8,547 nt of DNA from JAABUE01 sp034431895 (lineage in GTDB: Bacteria; Chloroflexota; Anaerolineae; Anaerolineales; Villigracilaceae): the NCBI GenBank assembly GCA_034431895.1, contig DAOUCM010000104.1:1-8547 (forward strand), read 5' to 3'. Under the pieces are notes generated by a model. That model did not search any database and was not told the origin of the DNA. It worked only from the letters and a program-made list of their open reading frames with translations. A program made the translations under genes and the position numbers. The first letter of the stretch is position 1; every line of letters starts with the position of its first letter. Positions 5,498 to 8,547 of this stretch are shown here, one piece after another.

Positions 5498-6400
5498 TTA
5501 GCCTTTGACACTTCCAAGGGTCAATCCAGTAATCAGCCACTTGGAGGAATAGAGGAACAGGGCCATTACTGGAATAGCAATCAAAACCGACGCCGCCGCA
5601 AATTGCCCCCATGAGACCGTAAATTGTTGGGCAAAGGTGAAAATACCCAGCGGCCAGGTAAAGAGTTCGTTTTTCTGGAGAACCACGCGGGCTACCAGGT
5701 ACTCACTCCAACCTCCCATAAAACTGAACAGAAAAGCGATGGCTAAAGCCGGGCTGGAAAGAGGCAGAATGATTTTCGTAAAGACGGTCATGCGCGAGGC
5801 CCCATCAATCAGGGCCGCTTCCTCCAAGTCAATGGGAATGGTATCGTAGTACCCCTTAAGCGTCCAGATGGTAAGCGGAACAGCAGAAACCGAATAAGCA
5901 ATGATCAACCCCAATGAGGTGTTAATCATTTTGAGCCGCGCAAGCATGATAAAGATGGGCAGGAGCAACATTCCCGCCGGAATCATCTGCGTAGTAAACA
6001 AAAACACCAAACCGGCAGAGCGTCCTGGAAAGCGAAAGCGAGAAAAGGCATATGCACTTATCGCTGCCAAAATCACGCTGATAATGGAAGTGACCATGAC
6101 AATTGAGAAAGAGTTCCATACCCAAAGGAAAAAGTCCGACTGGCGATGGTTGACGGGGTCGCCAAAAAGGACCTTGCGATAATTTTCCAGAGTCGCATTT
6201 TCGGGAATAATGCGCAGGCTGGTAGTAAGCAAAGTATCATTGGGACGAAGGGAGATCGTAATCACCCGCAAGACCGGATAGACCGCAATAATGCAAGCAA
6301 TGATCAACACGCAGTGAATCAGCAAGCGCTTGAAAGGACTATCTCCGCGCGCGCGGAAGAAAAACCAGCGAAAAAAGCGAACAAGTGGATTCTTAGACAT
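5498..6400 (-). CDS. malG: Maltodextrin-type ABC transporter permease, MalG-like (300 aa)
   Basis: This is the second inner-membrane permease of a carbohydrate ABC importer, pairing with the MalF-like protein. The start is the ATG at 6400, because GGAGGA (6405-6410 on the complement) lies 4 bases upstream. The in-frame ATG at 6412 overlaps the malF stop and is itself part of that ribosome-binding region. Six membrane segments are apparent, the first near residues 26-46 (LLIHCVLIIACIIAVYPV). The EAA loop that docks on the ATPase reads EEAALIDGASRMTVFTKIIL (about 193-212), with the conserved D-G-A and I-L-P-L. The MalG-type C-terminus (LYSSKWLITGLTLGSVKG) is complete, ending in the typical G-x-V-K-G. 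Length matches the family (about 280-300). The gene sits 11 bases after malF, so the two are surely cotranscribed and probably translationally coupled. Substrate is inferred from the GH57 neighbour and similarity to MalG; other alpha-glucosides are possible. Confidence 0.93.
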   Translation of the reverse strand: MSKNPLVRFFRWFFFRARGDSPFKRLLIHCVLIIACIIAVYPVLRVITISLRPNDTLLTTSLRIIPENATLENYRKVLFGDPVNHRQSDFFLWVWNSFSIVMVTSIISVILAAISAYAFSRFRFPGRSAGLVFLFTTQMIPAGMLLLPIFIMLARLKMINTSLGLIIAYSVSAVPLTIWTLKGYYDTIPIDLEEAALIDGASRMTVFTKIILPLSSPALAIAFLFSFMGGWSEYLVARVVLQKNELFTWPLGIFTFAQQFTVSWGQFAAASVLIAIPVMALFLYSSKWLITGLTLGSVKG

Positions 6401-6411
6401 GGGTTCCTCCA

Positions 6412-7911
6412 TTACTCTGTTGCAGCCTTCAAGCCCCCACTTACACGTAGATAGACAATCGTAAAGGCCAAAAGAATCAAGAAAATGACCAATGCAAACA
6501 TGGCCGTAAAACCATACCTGTAAAACTGAAACGCCGCCTTGTACATCGAAGAGACCAGAATATCTGTCTTTTCTTGCGGTCCGCCCTGAGTAATAAGATA
6601 AATGACATCAAATTTGTTGAATGTCCAGATGACACCAAGTACAATGGCAGGCGTAAGCACAGGACGGAGCAGCGGCAAGGTAATGTTGCGGAACATCTGC
6701 CAGCCCGTTGCCCCGTCAATTTCGGCTGCCTCATAGTATTCATGCGAAATGCTTTGCAGGCCGCCCAAGATAATTACCGCCATAAACGGGATCCCCAGCC
6801 AAATGTTTGTAATCAATATGGACATAAAAGCCCAGAATGGGTCTTGCTTCCAGGAGACAGGTCCGATATTCTCTGCAAGCCAGGAAAAAGTGGGACCTAA
6901 AAGGGCCAGAGATGCCGTTTTGGCACTCAAAGCCTGAAACGTGTCTTGTATGTTCGTGAGCATGATGTTGAAGAAACCATATCGCAGGTCGAACTCGTTG
7001 CGCAAAGCCATGGCCGCAATGGTGGTTGGAATAGCCCAGGGGAAAACCAGCAAAGTGCGATACAAACCTCGTAATTTCATGGGACGATTGAGCAAGATGG
7101 CCAATATCATGCCCCCCGTAACATGGAAAGTTACATTGATGACCGTCCATAAAATCGTACGCCAGAAGACTTCGAAGAATTTTGCATCTTTGGCGACATT
7201 TCCAGTAAATAGGGTTTTAATGTTTTCCCAGCCGTAAGACAATCCATAAGAAGCGTTTTTCGTGGCTTGTGTGCCTAACGAGGCATTGGAAAATGCCAGT
7301 TTAATCTCGAAAAGGAACGGGTAGATAATTAGAAAGAGAACACCAATCAAAGCAGGGAGGATGAGCAGGTAGGCCAAGCCCAGGCGGCTATTGCGCGGTA
7401 TGCTCCAGCGCTGTATAAGTCCAAAGAGCAGCCCTAAAACCAAAATCAAAACGAGACCCGCAACAAGGGAACTCCCCGCAGCGCTCAGCCCAATTTGAAC
7501 GAAAAAGTTCTTGACAGAGGAAAACAAAGATGAGGGAAACAGGAAGAAACTTTTCGTTCCCCCTTTTGGCAAGCGAAAAAGGTCGGTAAGGTCAAAGAAG
7601 GCCACCACCATTTGCAGAACGACGAAGGCCAATATCCCCTGAACAATGCGGATGAAAATGGCAGCCTGACGATGACGAGGCTGACGGAAGAAAATTTGGT
7701 AAAAATATATTTCCACAGCCCCCATTCCTGCAAAAATGGCGCCCAGGAACAAACCAATTTCACCTACTCGCTCGGCAATCATCTTGCCGGTAATTGAAAT
7801 ACCACTTGCATAGGGCTGAAAAACAGCGCGCATTAGAAAATAAATGGCTGTAAGTCCTACCCCCCACAGAAGCCAGGGAAGAAACTTACGTAAATCTTTT
7901 CCGTCACTCAT
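6412..7911 (-). CDS. malF: Maltodextrin-type ABC transporter permease, MalF-like, with N-terminal membrane extension (499 aa)
   Basis: This is the first permease subunit of the importer. ATG at 7911 is supported by GGAGG (7917-7921 on the complement) 5 bases upstream. TAA is at 6412-6414. The C-terminal ~320 residues (from about 176, LGLAYLLILPALIGVLFLII) are the standard six-helix permease core. The EAA loop reads EYYEAAEIDGATGWQMFRNI (391-410) followed by T-L-P-L-L-R-P. N-terminal to this lie about four additional hydrophobic segments (around 11-31, 50-75, 85-106 and 145-166) separated by basic stretches. Total length is close to that of E. coli MalF (514 aa), whose N-terminal part is also extended, but here the helices are more numerous and no large MalF-type periplasmic P2 loop is obvious. 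The periplasmic stretch between about 303 and 360 is moderate and includes the sequence around FSWLAENIGPVSWKQDPFW. It lies between the malE terminator and malG in one operon. Confidence 0.93.
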   Translation of the reverse strand: MSDGKDLRKFLPWLLWGVGLTAIYFLMRAVFQPYASGISITGKMIAERVGEIGLFLGAIFAGMGAVEIYFYQIFFRQPRHRQAAIFIRIVQGILAFVVLQMVVAFFDLTDLFRLPKGGTKSFFLFPSSLFSSVKNFFVQIGLSAAGSSLVAGLVLILVLGLLFGLIQRWSIPRNSRLGLAYLLILPALIGVLFLIIYPFLFEIKLAFSNASLGTQATKNASYGLSYGWENIKTLFTGNVAKDAKFFEVFWRTILWTVINVTFHVTGGMILAILLNRPMKLRGLYRTLLVFPWAIPTTIAAMALRNEFDLRYGFFNIMLTNIQDTFQALSAKTASLALLGPTFSWLAENIGPVSWKQDPFWAFMSILITNIWLGIPFMAVIILGGLQSISHEYYEAAEIDGATGWQMFRNITLPLLRPVLTPAIVLGVIWTFNKFDVIYLITQGGPQEKTDILVSSMYKAAFQFYRYGFTAMFALVIFLILLAFTIVYLRVSGGLKAATE

Positions 7912-7916
7912 ACTTG

Positions 7917-7921
7917 CCTCC
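7917..7921 (-). promoter_or_regulatory. Ribosome binding site of malF
   Basis: GGAGG on the - strand lies 5 bases before the malF ATG. It is a strong Shine-Dalgarno match and fixes the start at 7911. Confidence 0.8.
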
Positions 7922-7960
7922 GTCCTGATTGACGTATGCTCAACACATGGTAGTTATTGT

Positions 7961-7997
7961 AAAAAGTGAGGGGGGAGCAATCTTCTTGCTCCCCCCT
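7961..7997 (-). terminator. Intrinsic terminator between malE and malF
   Basis: On the - strand AGGGGGGAGCAA (7997-7986), a 5-base loop and TTGCTCCCCCCT (7980-7969) form a 12-bp perfect stem. CAC and then five Ts (7965-7961) follow. It lies 10 bases past the malE-like stop codon and 49 bases before malF. Hairpins at this place are known to reduce permease expression relative to the abundant binding protein in mal-type operons. No convincing promoter was found between it and malF, so malF presumably depends on read-through. Confidence 0.85.
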
Positions 7998-8007
7998 ACA
8001 GTAAAAT

Positions 8008-8547
8008 TTATTGTAGCGTCGCTACGCACTCATCGGCTGCTTGCTGGGCTGCGGCCGCAGCATCAGCCGGGGTAAGCGTACCGGCCATCACGCCTTCGAG
8101 ATTCGGACGCCAGGCATCCCACGCGCAGCGCATCTCGGCTGCAGCAGGCATACCACGCCCATTCGCAAGCGCCGCCATAGAACCGGCCAAAATTGGATCG
8201 CTGGTAATTGCCGGATCCTGAGCAACCTCTTCATTGGAAGGCAGACGCTTGAACTCATCCAACCAGCGCTTCTGAACATCCTTCGAGGTCATAAAGGTGA
8301 TGAACTTAACCACTGCGTCCTTCTTGGCAGGATCGTCCAAGACACCCTTATAGACCATGAAGTACTTGCCGGCCGTCATTTCGGTATAGGGTTTGCCATT
8401 GATGGACGGAACGGGAGCAACTCCCATCTTGTCGCCCAGCGCCTTGCTGTAATCACCAAGCGACCAGTCGCCATTGATGATCATCGCGGCTTTGCCTTCC
8501 TTCATCAAGGTGTCAGCGCAGTTGTAATCGCATTCTTGCGGAACGAC
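8008..8547 (-). CDS. malE: Maltose/maltodextrin-type extracellular solute-binding protein, C-terminal part (179 aa visible)
   Basis: The - strand frame is open from the window edge to a TAA at 8008-8010. It gives the last 179 residues of a family 1 solute-binding protein, which would capture oligosaccharides outside the membrane and deliver them to MalF/MalG. Visible landmarks are LMKEGKAAMIINGDWSLGDY (14-33 of the visible part), where G-K-A-A-M-x-I-N-G-x-W is the hallmark of MalE-like proteins. They continue with MGVAPVPSINGKPYTEMTAG, the helix DAVVKFITFMTSKDVQKRW, and the C-terminal W-D-A-W-R-P-N-L-E with an alanine-rich closing helix. The signal peptide and the N-lobe lie outside the window. 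Four cysteines are present (visible residues 6, 10, 141 and 174), unusual for this family and perhaps disulfide-bonded. It is first of the visible genes in the operon and is followed by a strong terminator hairpin, consistent with a higher level of expression than the permeases. Confidence 0.92.
   Translation of the reverse strand, partial: VVPQECDYNCADTLMKEGKAAMIINGDWSLGDYSKALGDKMGVAPVPSINGKPYTEMTAGKYFMVYKGVLDDPAKKDAVVKFITFMTSKDVQKRWLDEFKRLPSNEEVAQDPAITSDPILAGSMAALANGRGMPAAAEMRCAWDAWRPNLEGVMAGTLTPADAAAAAQQAADECVATLQ

Noticed and set aside
6401..6412. ATG at 6412 as start of malG
   Set aside because: It overlaps the malF stop and the GGAGGA sequence that serves the ATG at 6400 with ideal spacing.
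7912..7960. Internal promoter for malF
   Set aside because: TTTACA-like bases exist near 7960, but no -10 of acceptable quality lies at 16-18 bases.

Overview
The window looks like chromosomal DNA from an anaerobic or fermentative, polysaccharide-using bacterium. The style (GC-rich + strand gene, MalEFG-type transporter, GH57 lipoprotein, intergenic palindromes of the AAGTC/GACTT kind) suggests Chloroflexota (Anaerolineae-like). This placement is an impression from protein and repeat style, not a proof. No rRNA, tRNA, CRISPR array or intact mobile element was seen.

Layout. (1) Positions 1-1211, + strand: the 3' part of a conserved soluble protein whose family I do not recognise, probably missing only its first residues. 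(2) 1212-1632: a gene-free stretch with a 29-bp palindrome, a strong intrinsic terminator, two identical 55-bp direct repeats each holding a hairpin, and a second terminator-like hairpin facing the next locus. (3) 1633-2028, - strand: a small toxin-antitoxin locus with an extended -10 promoter and a complete 68-aa Phd/RelB-like antitoxin. It is followed by a 57-aa RelE-like toxin that lacks its N-terminal third and overlaps the antitoxin. (4) 2029-2263: gene-poor, with an imperfect hairpin element and a 29-codon stub resembling the C-terminus of a DNA methyltransferase or restriction enzyme. (5) 2264-8547, - strand: a maltodextrin-type operon, read right to left: malE-like binding protein (C-terminal 179 aa only), malF-like permease, malG-like permease, and a large GH57 glucanase lipoprotein.

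The operon makes sense as one pathway. A surface-anchored GH57 enzyme would trim alpha-glucans outside the membrane, the MalE-like lipoprotein or soluble protein would bind the resulting oligosaccharides, and MalF/MalG would import them. No ATPase (MalK/MsmX type) gene lies in the window, so it is either elsewhere or shared. Expression appears to be stepped down along the operon by a 12-bp terminator hairpin between malE and malF. It may also be gated before the GH57 gene, where the 168-base gap holds four mutually complementary segments and a final terminator-like hairpin, an arrangement that resembles an attenuator.

I see no clearly new multi-gene system. The points most worth a second look are the attenuator-like leader of the GH57 gene, the overlapping decapitated toxin, and the palindromic repeat family.
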